Below are positions 1 through 8,721 of a DNA stretch of 64,000 bases, in pieces. Origin of the DNA: Pseudomonas frederiksbergensis (GTDB lineage Bacteria; Pseudomonadota; Gammaproteobacteria; Pseudomonadales; Pseudomonadaceae); NCBI RefSeq assembly GCF_017114915.1, contig NZ_JAAUOE010000009.1, positions 1 through 64,000 of the forward strand. The letters run 5' to 3'. The translations under genes and the position numbers were made by a program. Below the pieces are notes generated by a model. The model saw only the letters and a program-made list of their open reading frames with translations, had not been told where the DNA came from and did no database searches. Numbering within the stretch: position 1 is the first letter of the stretch; each line of letters opens with the position of its first letter.

Positions 1-26
1 CGACGGTAATTAGCTACTTTGATGGC

Positions 27-1445
27 TCAACCCATTTCATTGATGCAGACCACTTTAGGCTGCGTCATGTCCTCATAGGCAAATCGAACACCTTCGCGCC
101 CCAAACTTCCGTACTTGAAGCCACCGAAAGGCATGGCATCGAAACGATAATCGGAAGAATCATTGATCATCACGCCACCCGCTTCAATCTGCCGCGCCAA
201 TTTCAAGGCCTTGGAAAGATCACGTGTGAAGAGTCCCGCATGCAAGCTGTACTCCGGAGCGTTGGCCAGAGCAACAGCATCATCCAGGTGGTCAAAAGGC
301 TCCAGGATGACAACCGGCGCGAAGACTTCCTGCTGCCAAATCCGACTGTTATGACTTACACGCTCCAGCACGGTCGGCGCATAGCTTCCCACTTCGCGAT
401 GATGTCCGCACAGAAGAACAGCCCCCTCGGCCAGCGCCTCACTCACCAATTGTTCGGTGCGACGAGCCGCCTGCTCCGTAATCATCGGGCCAACATCCGT
501 TGCTCGCTGATCAGGATCGCCAAGTACCAATGCGCGCGCCTGGCGGACAAAACGATCACGGAAATCTTCGTAGATTGAACTATGCACGAGGATACGCTGC
601 GTGCCGATGCAGTTCTGTCCCGCTGCCCAGAAGGCACCGGATACACAAGACTCTACGGTTGGTTCAAGATCACAGTCTTCAAGCACGAGAACCGGGGCAT
701 TCCCCCCCAGATCCATGGCCAACTTCTTCAACCCTGCACTACGAGCAATGGCCTCCCCCGTGGCAAAACCACCCGTAAAGGAAATCATCCGAACTTCGCG
801 AACCTCCACCAATGCTTTACCCAGATCGACGCCTCCGGTCGCCGGGGTTACCACCGACGGAGGCAGGCCCGCTTCCACCAGGCACTCAACCAGCTTGAGA
901 GCAGACAACGGTGCGAGCTCTGAGGGCTTCAGGATCACAGCATTACCACCGGCGATGGCCGGGCCAAGTTTATGGGCGACCAGGTTCAGCGGATCGTTGT
1001 AGGGAGTGATCGCGACGATAAGCCCCAACGGTTCCCGCGTGAACCAACCTTGACGCGACTCCGATCCTTCATAAGCCCCAAATGGAATCACTTCCCCGGC
1101 GTTACGACGAGCCTCTTGCGCCGATAGCTTCAGCGTGTTCACACAACGCTTCACTTCCTTCTCTGCTTGTCGCAGCGTCTTCCCCGCCTCTGCAACAATG
1201 AGTTTGGCAAACGCTTCAGCCTCAAGCTCTACACGCCGGGCCGCCTCCTCAAGAATGCGCGCACGCAGGTGACGAGGCATTGCCGCACTCTCGCGCACGC
1301 CGATTCGCGCGCGTTCCAGCAAGCCAGGAACGGCGGCTGCATCGAGGCAAGGGACGCTCCCTACCAAGCGACCATCGAATGGACTGAACACATCAATCTG
1401 TTTGGCTTCAACAAGCTGGATACTGGCCATGCTGGATACGCTCAT
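27..1445 (-). CDS. NAD(P)-dependent aldehyde dehydrogenase, candidate aspartate-semialdehyde oxidase
   Basis: A 472-residue aldehyde dehydrogenase superfamily protein of normal length. The catalytic cysteine is C279 in GQNCIGTQR. The oxyanion asparagine is N150 in TPYNDP, and the cofactor lysine is K173 in LKPSE. The usual general-base glutamate (ELGG) is replaced by aspartate D245 (MDLGG, codon at 711-713), which is unusual for hydrolytic members. The start is supported by AGGAGA seven bases upstream of ATG. It lies 12 bases after homoserine dehydrogenase and is the last gene of the run. From this context I infer that it oxidises aspartate semialdehyde, made from homoserine, to aspartate. 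Other semialdehyde substrates are possible. The family call is firm; the substrate is inferred. Confidence 0.9.
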   Translation of the reverse strand: MSVSSMASIQLVEAKQIDVFSPFDGRLVGSVPCLDAAAVPGLLERARIGVRESAAMPRHLRARILEEAARRVELEAEAFAKLIVAEAGKTLRQAEKEVKRCVNTLKLSAQEARRNAGEVIPFGAYEGSESRQGWFTREPLGLIVAITPYNDPLNLVAHKLGPAIAGGNAVILKPSELAPLSALKLVECLVEAGLPPSVVTPATGGVDLGKALVEVREVRMISFTGGFATGEAIARSAGLKKLAMDLGGNAPVLVLEDCDLEPTVESCVSGAFWAAGQNCIGTQRILVHSSIYEDFRDRFVRQARALVLGDPDQRATDVGPMITEQAARRTEQLVSEALAEGAVLLCGHHREVGSYAPTVLERVSHNSRIWQQEVFAPVVILEPFDHLDDAVALANAPEYSLHAGLFTRDLSKALKLARQIEAGGVMINDSSDYRFDAMPFGGFKYGSLGREGVRFAYEDMTQPKVVCINEMG

Positions 1446-1457
1446 GACTATCTCCTG

Positions 1458-2498
1458 TTATTTGCCGTGGGCGGTGTGGATGGCGACGATGTCCGACAGC
1501 AATGCGAAGGCCGTCTCGATACGCCCTGCCCCAGGCCCGGACACCGTGACAGCTCCCAGCAGTTCGGTCTTGAATGACACCGCATTCGTAGCGCCGCTGA
1601 TTCCGGCAAGAGGATGTGAGTTCGACAGTAACCGAGCTTCCACACTCGCTCGAACCGAGCCATCTGCTTCACGATCGGCTGAGCCAATCAGTTTCCAGCT
1701 CGCGCCATTGGCACTTGCATGGGCAATATCTTGCGCGCTGATATTGCTGATACCCGAGCACGCTACATCGCTGACATTCAGTCGTGCATTGAGCAGTTCG
1801 TTGGCCAGGATCACCACCTTGAGGCGTACATCAAACCCGTCCACATCGGCGGTTGGGTCGGCCTCGGCGTAGCCGAGCTGTTGCGCCTGGACGACGGCAT
1901 CGTTGAACGCCAGGCCGTCTTTCATCCGGGTGAGCACGTAGTTGGAAGTGCCGTTCAGGATGCCTTCGAAGCCGTGCACGTTGGCACCCGCCAAGGCCTG
2001 CTTGGCCAGACGAATCACGGGGGTGCCACTCATCACCGCCCCCTCGTATTCGAAAGCGAGCTGGTTGCGACGGGCCAGCGCCTTGAGCTCGGCACCGTGC
2101 AGCGCAATAGGTCCCTTATTGGTGGTCACTACATGAATGCCGCTTTCCAAGGCCCAGCGGCAGAAGGTAGTTGCAGGCTCGCCATCCACCGGATTGGTGA
2201 AAGTGGCCTCAGCGATGATGTCTGCACCGGAATGCTTGATCACGGTTTCGTTGAAGGCATCGGCATTGCCGCCGGGCAGTTGAGCGAATGCGCCCTTCTC
2301 AACCGGCAGCGCCACCAACTGCTTTGCATCCAGACCGTCTGTGGCAACGATTGAGCCGAGGAACAGATCGGTGACCCCGACAATTTTAATGGTGAAGCCC
2401 AGGGCCTCTTTCCACTCGGCATTACGATCGGCGACCAATTGGGCGAAGCCACGGTTCACGCCACCAAACCCTACCAAGGCAATTTTGTACTCAGTCAT
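1458..2498 (-). CDS. Homoserine dehydrogenase, short form without ACT domain
   Basis: A 346-residue homoserine dehydrogenase that interconverts L-homoserine and aspartate 4-semialdehyde. It has an N-terminal Rossmann motif (ALVGFGGVNRG) and family signatures TTNKGP, GILNGTSNYVLTRM and EADPTADVDGFD. It stops after the catalytic domain, whereas the usual biosynthetic enzyme of gamma-proteobacteria is longer and ends in an ACT regulatory domain. It is therefore probably not inhibited by threonine, which fits a catabolic direction. I chose the ATG at 2498 because AGGAACAG precedes it and the Rossmann fold begins immediately after. An upstream in-frame start would add 13 unlikely residues. The gap to the preceding lrp-like gene is 115 bases, enough for its own promoter. 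Downstream ALDH follows after 12 bases. Confidence 0.92.
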   Translation of the reverse strand: MTEYKIALVGFGGVNRGFAQLVADRNAEWKEALGFTIKIVGVTDLFLGSIVATDGLDAKQLVALPVEKGAFAQLPGGNADAFNETVIKHSGADIIAEATFTNPVDGEPATTFCRWALESGIHVVTTNKGPIALHGAELKALARRNQLAFEYEGAVMSGTPVIRLAKQALAGANVHGFEGILNGTSNYVLTRMKDGLAFNDAVVQAQQLGYAEADPTADVDGFDVRLKVVILANELLNARLNVSDVACSGISNISAQDIAHASANGASWKLIGSADREADGSVRASVEARLLSNSHPLAGISGATNAVSFKTELLGAVTVSGPGAGRIETAFALLSDIVAIHTAHGK

Positions 2499-2613
2499 AA
2501 CCGCTGTTCCTATATTGATGTTGTTCGATAGGAACATCCTAAGAGGCGGGCTTTGGCAGTTGAATATGGCAGAGTGCTGTATTAGTTGAGCGTTTTGCCC
2601 AAGCGCGATGTTG

Positions 2614-3051
2614 TCAAAACACCGCAGAAAGGACGAACGATGTCACGGTGTTTTCCACCCCGGGCATGGCCGCGATTTCCTTCCACACGAGATGGACACG
2701 TTCAGGTGTGGCAGCATTCACACGCAGCATTAAATCGAACTCACCACTGAGTACTTCACATTGCACGACTTCGGGAATGGAGCGCAGCGCAGTCAGGACT
2801 TCTTCGCCACGCATGCGGTCGTAGCGGTAGACAAAGATCACCGCGCTGATAAGCGACGTAGGCCGCCGCGACTCACCGAGCAGTACCGTATAGCCCTGGA
2901 TCGCACCGTCACGCTCAAGACGCTCGATGCGCTGGCGCACCGCATTGCGCGACAAGTTGATCTTGGCACCCAGTTCGATATGGGCAATTCGCGCGTTGGC
3001 GGTAAGTTCGGCCAGTATGCGTTCGTCCAACGGATCTAGAATGCGCTTCAT
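2614..3051 (-). CDS. Lrp/AsnC-family transcriptional regulator
   Basis: A 145-residue Lrp/AsnC regulator. It has an N-terminal winged helix-turn-helix (LDPLDERILAELTANARI through SRNAVRQRIERLERDG) and a C-terminal RAM/AsnC ligand domain (EVVQCEVLSGEFDLML). Proteins of this family bind amino acids and commonly control transport and catabolism of the ligand. The ATG at 3051 overlaps the TGA of the threonine-synthase-like gene as ATGA, so the two are probably translationally coupled. GAGG lies upstream of that ATG. A longer frame starts at 3087, but its extra 12 residues do not resemble the family. It probably senses the substrate or a product of the pathway around it. The ligand is unknown. Confidence 0.93.
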   Translation of the reverse strand: MKRILDPLDERILAELTANARIAHIELGAKINLSRNAVRQRIERLERDGAIQGYTVLLGESRRPTSLISAVIFVYRYDRMRGEEVLTALRSIPEVVQCEVLSGEFDLMLRVNAATPERVHLVWKEIAAMPGVENTVTSFVLSAVF

Positions 3052-4436
3052 GCAAGCCTCGACTGCACCAGACGAAGAGCTTGGCACAGACCGTCCAGAT
3101 CGCCCTTGGCCAGGTACGGTGGTCGCGCGCGCACCTCAATGGTACCCGGAACGCTTGTTTGCCAGACGCCCAGTTCGGCCAACAGCGCCGCTGACTTGTT
3201 CGGCGCAACTTGCCCGAAGGTAACCATCGGCGCGCCCAGGCTGCGTCGATGAAGCCTGCCGGCCAGGACACCGACAGCAGTGTGAGGATCGATGGCCGAG
3301 CCGGTCTCTTGGAACAGCTCGACTACTTCATCACGCACCTGGGATTCGTGTACGGCATAGGAGTCGAAGAGTACTCGAGCGCGCAGCCATTGCTGGTTGC
3401 CGATACTCATTTCTCCGCAACTTTCAAAATGCTCCATCAGTGTTTTTGTTGAGCAGCCATCGTGCTCGTAAATCTCCCAGATAAACCGCTCCAGATTAGA
3501 AAACAACGAGAAATCCATCGCCGGCGACACGGTTCGATTAGTCATCCGGGTGGAGTAGCGATTGCAATGAAAAAACTGGTGCAGGGCGTCATTGCTGTTG
3601 GTGGAAATAATCACCTGATTGATGGGTAATCCCATTTTCTGCGCAATGTAACCGGCGTAGATTTCGGCCGAGCTGGCAGCTGGAACGCTAAAGCCAACGG
3701 GACGCGAGCCACCGCCCAGTTGCAAGGCTGCATGGAAGTAAAAAACGATCTGGGCCAGGACGCCGATCCAATTGGTTGAGTTGAAACAGACCGGCATCAC
3801 TCCGTCCAACGGCCACTCACGCAAGAGACGGGAGACCAGCGTCTGGCAATCATCGAAATTACCGTCAACCGGAAACAGCTGAACCCGCTGCGGGTCGGCT
3901 GCCTGCAAGGCACTGAGTTGCTCAGGCGCAAGCCCGTCGCGCGGATACAGTATCGCCATGCGGGCGCCTGGGCAGTCAGCAAAGGCTTCAAGCGCCGCGA
4001 CGCCGGTATCACCGTTAGTTGCACCGACTACCAACGCTTCTTTACCGACCTCTTCCAGAAAATGCTCAACCAGGCGCGACTGCAATTGCGCGGCGAAATC
4101 CTTGGAAGAACCGGTCGGGCCATGAAACAGCTGGAGTATCCACTCGTTATGCCCGATCTGCTCAAGCGGCGTAACAGCGCGGTGCTTGAATTGTTGATAG
4201 CTGTCACTGAGCAAGGCACGCAGGGTGCTTTCGTCTATGGAAGAGCCGACAAAAGGCGAAATCACTCGCCAAACCAACTCATCAAACGGCAGCCACGACC
4301 AGCTGGCAATCTGTTTCTCGGTGAAGACAGGCAAACTGGCTGGGACATAGAGACCACCATTTTCGGCGAGCCCCGACAGAACCACACCGCGAAAATCAGC
4401 ACGCATGTCGCCGCCGCGAGTGCTTACATAATCCAT
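3048..4436 (-). CDS. Threonine-synthase-like PLP enzyme (divergent ThrC paralogue)
   Basis: A 462-residue fold-type II PLP enzyme of the threonine synthase family. The PLP lysine is K112 in FHGPTGSSKDFAAQ. The phosphate-cup motif reads GATNGDTGVAA, against SGDTG in typical ThrC. The family motif LYPRDGLAPEQ is followed by a DGNFDDCQ block. Ordinary threonine synthase turns O-phosphohomoserine into threonine. No homoserine kinase is encoded nearby, and the active-site loop differs from housekeeping ThrC (GSSKDF for LAFKDF), so a different gamma-substituted substrate is possible. The gene starts 18 bases after lysR and overlaps lrp by ATGA. The family is secure; the reaction in this locus is open. 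Confidence 0.85.
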   Translation of the reverse strand: MDYVSTRGGDMRADFRGVVLSGLAENGGLYVPASLPVFTEKQIASWSWLPFDELVWRVISPFVGSSIDESTLRALLSDSYQQFKHRAVTPLEQIGHNEWILQLFHGPTGSSKDFAAQLQSRLVEHFLEEVGKEALVVGATNGDTGVAALEAFADCPGARMAILYPRDGLAPEQLSALQAADPQRVQLFPVDGNFDDCQTLVSRLLREWPLDGVMPVCFNSTNWIGVLAQIVFYFHAALQLGGGSRPVGFSVPAASSAEIYAGYIAQKMGLPINQVIISTNSNDALHQFFHCNRYSTRMTNRTVSPAMDFSLFSNLERFIWEIYEHDGCSTKTLMEHFESCGEMSIGNQQWLRARVLFDSYAVHESQVRDEVVELFQETGSAIDPHTAVGVLAGRLHRRSLGAPMVTFGQVAPNKSAALLAELGVWQTSVPGTIEVRARPPYLAKGDLDGLCQALRLVQSRLA

Positions 4437-4454
4437 GGCAACTCCAAATCAGTT

Positions 4455-5345
4455 TTATAAAAGGCGATGGGCTTGCGCCACCAGCCAGGTAGAAAAATGT
4501 GCGGCATCAGGCGATAGCACTTCGTTCTGTTCGTGCACCAGATAAAAGGATTCGCTTGCCTCGATTCGGTAATTGAATGGCGCAACCAATTGCCCGCTCT
4601 TAAGCAAATCCTCGACCACGGAAGACCGTGCCAGCGCAACGCCCTGCCCCAATTCGGCCAGGCGGATCGTGGAAATCAGCGTGTCAAACTGAAGGCCACG
4701 GGAGTAGTCGACGTCGTCTGCACCAACTCGTTTTAACCAGTAACCCCAACCTTCTTCGTACCCCAACACGTGAAGCAGAGAATGGTTCATCAAGTCGCGT
4801 GGCTCATGTATGGGTGAGTTGGCCATGAGCTTTGGGGAGCAAACAGGCTGAAGGATGTCCCAAGTCAACCGCTGAGCGTGCAAGCCCGACCACTCACCGC
4901 ATCCCCAGCGAATCTCCAGGTCATCCTCGCCGTCCGGTTCTTTCACCCAAATATTGCTGATATATCGAATATCAATCTGGGGATACTCCCGAGAAAAATC
5001 CGCGAGCCTGGGGGCCAACCAATAGTGGAGAAAGGAAAGGCTGCCGCGCACCTTCAAATGTCTTCGATTGCGCTGGCCGAAAATCTCGTTCGTGCCGACT
5101 GCAAGGCGACTGATCGCGTCTTGTACGACAGGCAGGTACGACTGCCCTTCCTCGGTCAAGCCAAGCCCTCGAGGTAAGCGCTTGAACAGCGCCACACCGA
5201 GGTGACTTTCTAACTGACGGATCTGCTGACTCACAGCCCCTTGAGTCAAATGGAGCTCTTGCGCCGCGTGGGTAAAGTTTAAACAACGCGCCGATACTTC
5301 GAATGCCCTCAACCAGTTCAAGGGTGGTAGTGACTTTTGACTCAT
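4455..5345 (-). CDS. LysR-family transcriptional regulator (GcvA-like)
   Basis: A 296-residue LysR-type regulator of normal length. The N-terminal winged helix-turn-helix covers roughly residues 8-66 (NFTHAAQELHLTQGAVSQQI). The C-terminal effector domain runs from about 90 to 290. The N-terminus (PPLNWLRAFEVSARCLNFT) resembles the GcvA/AmpR subgroup. It is encoded on the same strand as its likely targets, between the permease (51 bases upstream) and the threonine-synthase-like gene (18 bases downstream). This is less common than the divergent arrangement of most LysR genes. It probably controls this locus together with the Lrp-type regulator. The effector cannot be read from sequence. Confidence 0.93.
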   Translation of the reverse strand: MSQKSLPPLNWLRAFEVSARCLNFTHAAQELHLTQGAVSQQIRQLESHLGVALFKRLPRGLGLTEEGQSYLPVVQDAISRLAVGTNEIFGQRNRRHLKVRGSLSFLHYWLAPRLADFSREYPQIDIRYISNIWVKEPDGEDDLEIRWGCGEWSGLHAQRLTWDILQPVCSPKLMANSPIHEPRDLMNHSLLHVLGYEEGWGYWLKRVGADDVDYSRGLQFDTLISTIRLAELGQGVALARSSVVEDLLKSGQLVAPFNYRIEASESFYLVHEQNEVLSPDAAHFSTWLVAQAHRLL

Positions 5346-5396
5346 CGGCGCAACCTCATCAGGGCTTTATCTATGCTCGATCATTGCCTGAAAAAC

Positions 5397-6833
5397 TCAC
5401 ACGGTGCCAGAGGAATGAACTGCTGCGGCTAAAGCCAACCGCTCTGCTCTCTTGTTTCGAGTGATCCAGTAAACGAAGTAACACCACGCGATAAAGGGAA
5501 GGCCGAAGTAAAGCGCCACTCGCTGCTCAGGATCAAAAGCGATACCCACACAGGCCAGCAGACAACACAACAGTGCACCAATAGGCACCCATGGATAGCC
5601 GCGTACACGGAAATGCAGGTCTTCAACTCGTCCGCCATTAGCGACATATTGACGACGGAACGCGATCTGGCTTGCAGCAATGCTCATCCACACGACCACG
5701 ACCGCCAGACCGGAAATGGACACCAAGGCCAAGTAAACCGTATCAGGGGCAAACACACTGCTGAGCAGAGAAGCCACTGCACCCGCCATACTAAGAACGA
5801 TGGCGTTCACCGGTGCACCCCGACTGGAGAGCCTGGCGTAGCGCTTAGGCATATGTCCTTGATCACTCAATGTCCACAGCATTCGGGACGCTGCATACAA
5901 CCCCGAGTTAGCGGCGGAAATCAGTGCCGTGAGAATGACGAAGTTCATAATGTCGGCAGAGTATGGGATGCCAATCAGCTCAAACACCATCACGAACGGG
6001 CTTTCTACGAGCCCCGCTTGCTCTCGTGGCAGTAACGTCGCAAGGACGAAAATGGTCCCCACGAAGAACAGCGCCAAACGTACCACTGTCGTGCGGATGG
6101 CCTTGGGCACGCTAGTTTGTGGATCTTGCGCTTCACCTGCCGCAATCCCGATCAGCTCAGTTCCGGAAAATGCGAATGAAACAGCCAGGAGGGTCATTGC
6201 AATGGGTAAAAACCCAGTAGGAAAAAGCCCCTCACGTGTGAAGTTGGAAAGTCCCGCCCCCTGCAAACTCTGTACTTGAATAAGACCGAAAATTGCCGCT
6301 CCGCCAATCGCAATAAATGTGATAACGGTCAGCACCTTAATCAGCGAAAGCCAAAATTCAGTCTCCGCAAACCACCGAACAGAAACAACATTGCTTAAGA
6401 AAACGGCGATGGCAAACAGCGCGCTCCAAATCCAGACCGGTGTATCAGGAAACCACCGAACCATCAGTATGCCCGCGGCGGTAAACTCTGAACCGATGGC
6501 TACCGCCCAGGTGAGCCAGTAAAGCCAAGCCACCGTATAGCCTGTGCCTGGGCCCAGGTACCGCGTTGCGTAGCTGCTGAAAGATCCGGTTTCTGGCATC
6601 TGTACAGCCAGCTCACCAAGACAGACCATGACTAAATACACCATCACTGCCCCGATGATGTAAGCGATCACTGCACCGAGTGGGCCTGCCTGATTAACCG
6701 TGTAACCGGAGGTAAGGAATAACCCCGTACCGATTACACCGCCCAACGCTAACATAACGATGTGGCGTGTTTGCATTTCCTTTTTGAAACGCGAGTTTGG
6801 GTCGGACTGATGATCTTCAATATGCGTGGACAT
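5397..6833 (-). CDS. mmuP: APC-family amino acid permease, MmuP-like (S-methylmethionine permease type)
   Basis: A 478-residue inner-membrane transporter with about 12 predicted hydrophobic segments. From memory of the family it matches E. coli MmuP (S-methylmethionine permease) closely along its length. Examples are [17 protein letters not shown], the [18 protein letters not shown] segment, [15 protein letters not shown] and [14 protein letters not shown] motifs. The start at 6833 (MSTHIEDH) is preferred because GAGAA lies upstream; an earlier in-frame codon adds 20 residues unlike the family. It stands 136 bases after the Cys/Met PLP enzyme gene and 51 bases before lysR. Its probable cargo is S-methylmethionine or a related amino acid such as methionine or homoserine. 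The APC call is firm and the substrate is moderately supported. Confidence 0.85.
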   Translation of the reverse strand: MSTHIEDHQSDPNSRFKKEMQTRHIVMLALGGVIGTGLFLTSGYTVNQAGPLGAVIAYIIGAVMVYLVMVCLGELAVQMPETGSFSSYATRYLGPGTGYTVAWLYWLTWAVAIGSEFTAAGILMVRWFPDTPVWIWSALFAIAVFLSNVVSVRWFAETEFWLSLIKVLTVITFIAIGGAAIFGLIQVQSLQGAGLSNFTREGLFPTGFLPIAMTLLAVSFAFSGTELIGIAAGEAQDPQTSVPKAIRTTVVRLALFFVGTIFVLATLLPREQAGLVESPFVMVFELIGIPYSADIMNFVILTALISAANSGLYAASRMLWTLSDQGHMPKRYARLSSRGAPVNAIVLSMAGAVASLLSSVFAPDTVYLALVSISGLAVVVVWMSIAASQIAFRRQYVANGGRVEDLHFRVRGYPWVPIGALLCCLLACVGIAFDPEQRVALYFGLPFIAWCYFVYWITRNKRAERLALAAAVHSSGTV

Positions 6834-6969
6834 AGTTTTATTCTCATGAAATGTTCGGACAAACGCCTTGTAACTGGCTGTTGGGCAGTACAAATTTGTC
6901 GTCGCTGGATTTTATTATTTTCATTCTTCATGAAGGGCTTAAGATGAATCTCGAGCGTCCTGCCCGTAT

Positions 6970-8238
6970 TCAGGTTTCTACCTCAATGAAACGTTGGGCA
7001 CTGTCAGCGTTACGGCTTGCATCAGCGTATTTACTTCGCACTAAAGCGAAGGCTTGTTTTAGGTCAGCCAATAAATCTGCTGAATCTTCAATACCTACGG
7101 ACACTCGAACCAAACCTTCGGAGATTCCAAGTGCCTGACGTTCTTCCAAGGTATTTTCCACGTGACTGGTCGTCCGAGCCGGCCCATAGATGGTCTCGAC
7201 AGCGCCCAGATTACCCGCCCGATGCGCATATCTGAGCAGCGGTAGCAAACGAGTCACTGTGTCCATGCCTCCTTTCAGCACGAAGCTGACGATGGCTCCG
7301 AATCCGTTCATTTGCGAACGAGCGATGTCATGACCTGGATGTTGAGGCAGCCCCGGATAGTTCACCGACTCAACCAGCGGTTCGGTACAGAGGTACTCGG
7401 CCAAAAGCTTCGCGCTCGCCTGTTGCTGGCGAAGACGCAGAGCCAGAGTCTTGATGCCTCGGATGATTAGATACGCCGAAAAAGGATCCAGCGAGGCGCC
7501 ATTGATTTCGCGGTAATGGCGGACTTTAGACATCAGATGCTCGGCGCCGCACACCACGCCGCCGAGTACATCCCCATGACCGGACAGGAATTTGGTCGCG
7601 CTGTGCACAACCACGTCAACGCCTAAAGCGAGCGGATTCTGATTCAGAGGCGTCGCGAATGTATTGTCCGCAACAACCAAAGCGCCCACTCGCTTCGCCG
7701 CGGCAACAAGGCGCCGAATATCAACGATTTTCAGCGTCGGGTTCGTAGGTGTTTCCAGATACAGGACACTGCAGCCTTTAGCGATCTCCTGCTCAAGTGC
7801 CACGGTGTCGAGCGTATCGCAAAGGGTTACCTCCACACCCATGCGTGGAAGAAACTCCTCAAAAATTTTGTTCGTACCACCGTAGCTGTCACGCGTAGAT
7901 ATCACACGCTGCCCATAGGATAGGAAGGTGTGCAGTACACCGCTGATTGCGGCCATTCCAGTACTGAAAGCTACGGCCGACTCTGCGTTTTCGAGCTCAC
8001 AGAGTTTATCTTCTAAGACGGAGACAGTGGGATTGCTCATCCGGCTGTAAATGAAGCCGGGCTCCTTTCCCAATGCCACGTCATACCACTTATCGATATC
8101 GTCATAGCCATAGGCAGCACTGACCACGATGGGTGTCTGGGTCGCATTGTAGGGATGTTGAATTTGCTCTCCTCCCCATACGACCCGAGTCCCCATCCCG
8201 ACCTCTGAAGCTTGGACGGCGCTTTTCTTGTTTTCCAT
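6970..8238 (-). CDS. Cys/Met metabolism PLP-dependent enzyme (cystathionine gamma-synthase/lyase family)
   Basis: A 422-residue fold-type I enzyme of the gamma-family. The PLP-binding lysine is K216 in HSATKFLSGHGDVLGG. Other family motifs are YSRMSNPT and LETPTNPTLKIVDI. At the position where methionine gamma-lyases carry an active-site cysteine (YGCT) this protein has glycine (SYGGTN, G121). It therefore resembles cystathionine gamma-lyases or gamma-synthases rather than classic MGL. The start at 8238 follows GAGAC nine bases upstream; in-frame starts at 8253 and 8310 lack a good ribosome site. It is encoded upstream of the MmuP-like permease on the same strand, so it may cleave or replace the gamma substituent of the imported compound. 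The exact reaction is unknown. Confidence 0.85.
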   Translation of the reverse strand: MENKKSAVQASEVGMGTRVVWGGEQIQHPYNATQTPIVVSAAYGYDDIDKWYDVALGKEPGFIYSRMSNPTVSVLEDKLCELENAESAVAFSTGMAAISGVLHTFLSYGQRVISTRDSYGGTNKIFEEFLPRMGVEVTLCDTLDTVALEQEIAKGCSVLYLETPTNPTLKIVDIRRLVAAAKRVGALVVADNTFATPLNQNPLALGVDVVVHSATKFLSGHGDVLGGVVCGAEHLMSKVRHYREINGASLDPFSAYLIIRGIKTLALRLRQQQASAKLLAEYLCTEPLVESVNYPGLPQHPGHDIARSQMNGFGAIVSFVLKGGMDTVTRLLPLLRYAHRAGNLGAVETIYGPARTTSHVENTLEERQALGISEGLVRVSVGIEDSADLLADLKQAFALVRSKYADASRNADSAQRFIEVET

Positions 8239-8468
8239 AAAATTGTCTCGCATCAAGGGAAACACAACCGTGTTCCAAGTGGGCTTGGGAGGACTATATG
8301 GAAGGCTCATGCTTGTGAAAAATCATGATATCTGGGAGTAAGGGGGGTTTTTTTTAATGGCTGGATGCGGCTTAAATAGTGTCAAAGCATTACTAGCTGA
8401 GAAGTCCTCACCAGCATTCAGCTGCGCAAACCTCTCAGTGGTGTTGGCGAGACCTGAAACAGAGAAGC

Positions 8469-8511
8469 AAAAAATTATGGCTCAGCGATAATTATCACTG
8501 AGCCATAATTT
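8469..8511 (-). terminator. Rho-independent terminator
   Basis: A perfect 14-bp stem pairs 8472-8485 (AAATTATGGCTCAG) with 8498-8511, with a 12-base loop. On the minus strand it is followed by six T residues. It should end transcription from the YcaC-like gene and separate it from the PLP enzyme gene that starts at 8238. Confidence 0.8.
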
Positions 8512-8680
8512 CGGATAATTCAGCCAGGTTAATCCGGAAAGCCAACAGACGACTCGAATTATCGACAGTACATCCACCGCTTCCACGGCAGCCTTTTCCC
8601 CATCGTGGTGCTGTCGAACAACAACGGAGGTCATCAGCCACCCGGCACCGACTTTATGCTAGCCCTTTCAGTCGGGAGGT

Positions 8681-8716
8681 ATTGCGCCTCATCCCCTGTC
8701 AGGGAAGAGGCGCAAT
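8681..8716. terminator. Terminator-like hairpin after the YcaC-like gene
   Basis: A 10-bp perfect stem, ATTGCGCCTC (8681-8690) with GAGGCGCAAT (8707-8716), begins five bases beyond the stop codon of the hydrolase. A nested short CCCTG/CAGGG stem sits in the loop. There is no T run, so it may protect the 3' end or be a partial terminator backed up by the strong one at 8469. Confidence 0.5.
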
Positions 8717-8721
8717 ACAGA

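Larger units (their letters stand above)
8239..8721. other. Intergenic region upstream of the Cys/Met PLP gene
   Basis: No convincing gene. It holds a strong minus-strand terminator at 8469-8511, a hairpin just after the hydrolase gene at 8681-8716, and presumably the promoter that reads the PLP enzyme and permease. A short T/G-rich tract lies near 8343-8357. Confidence 0.6.
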
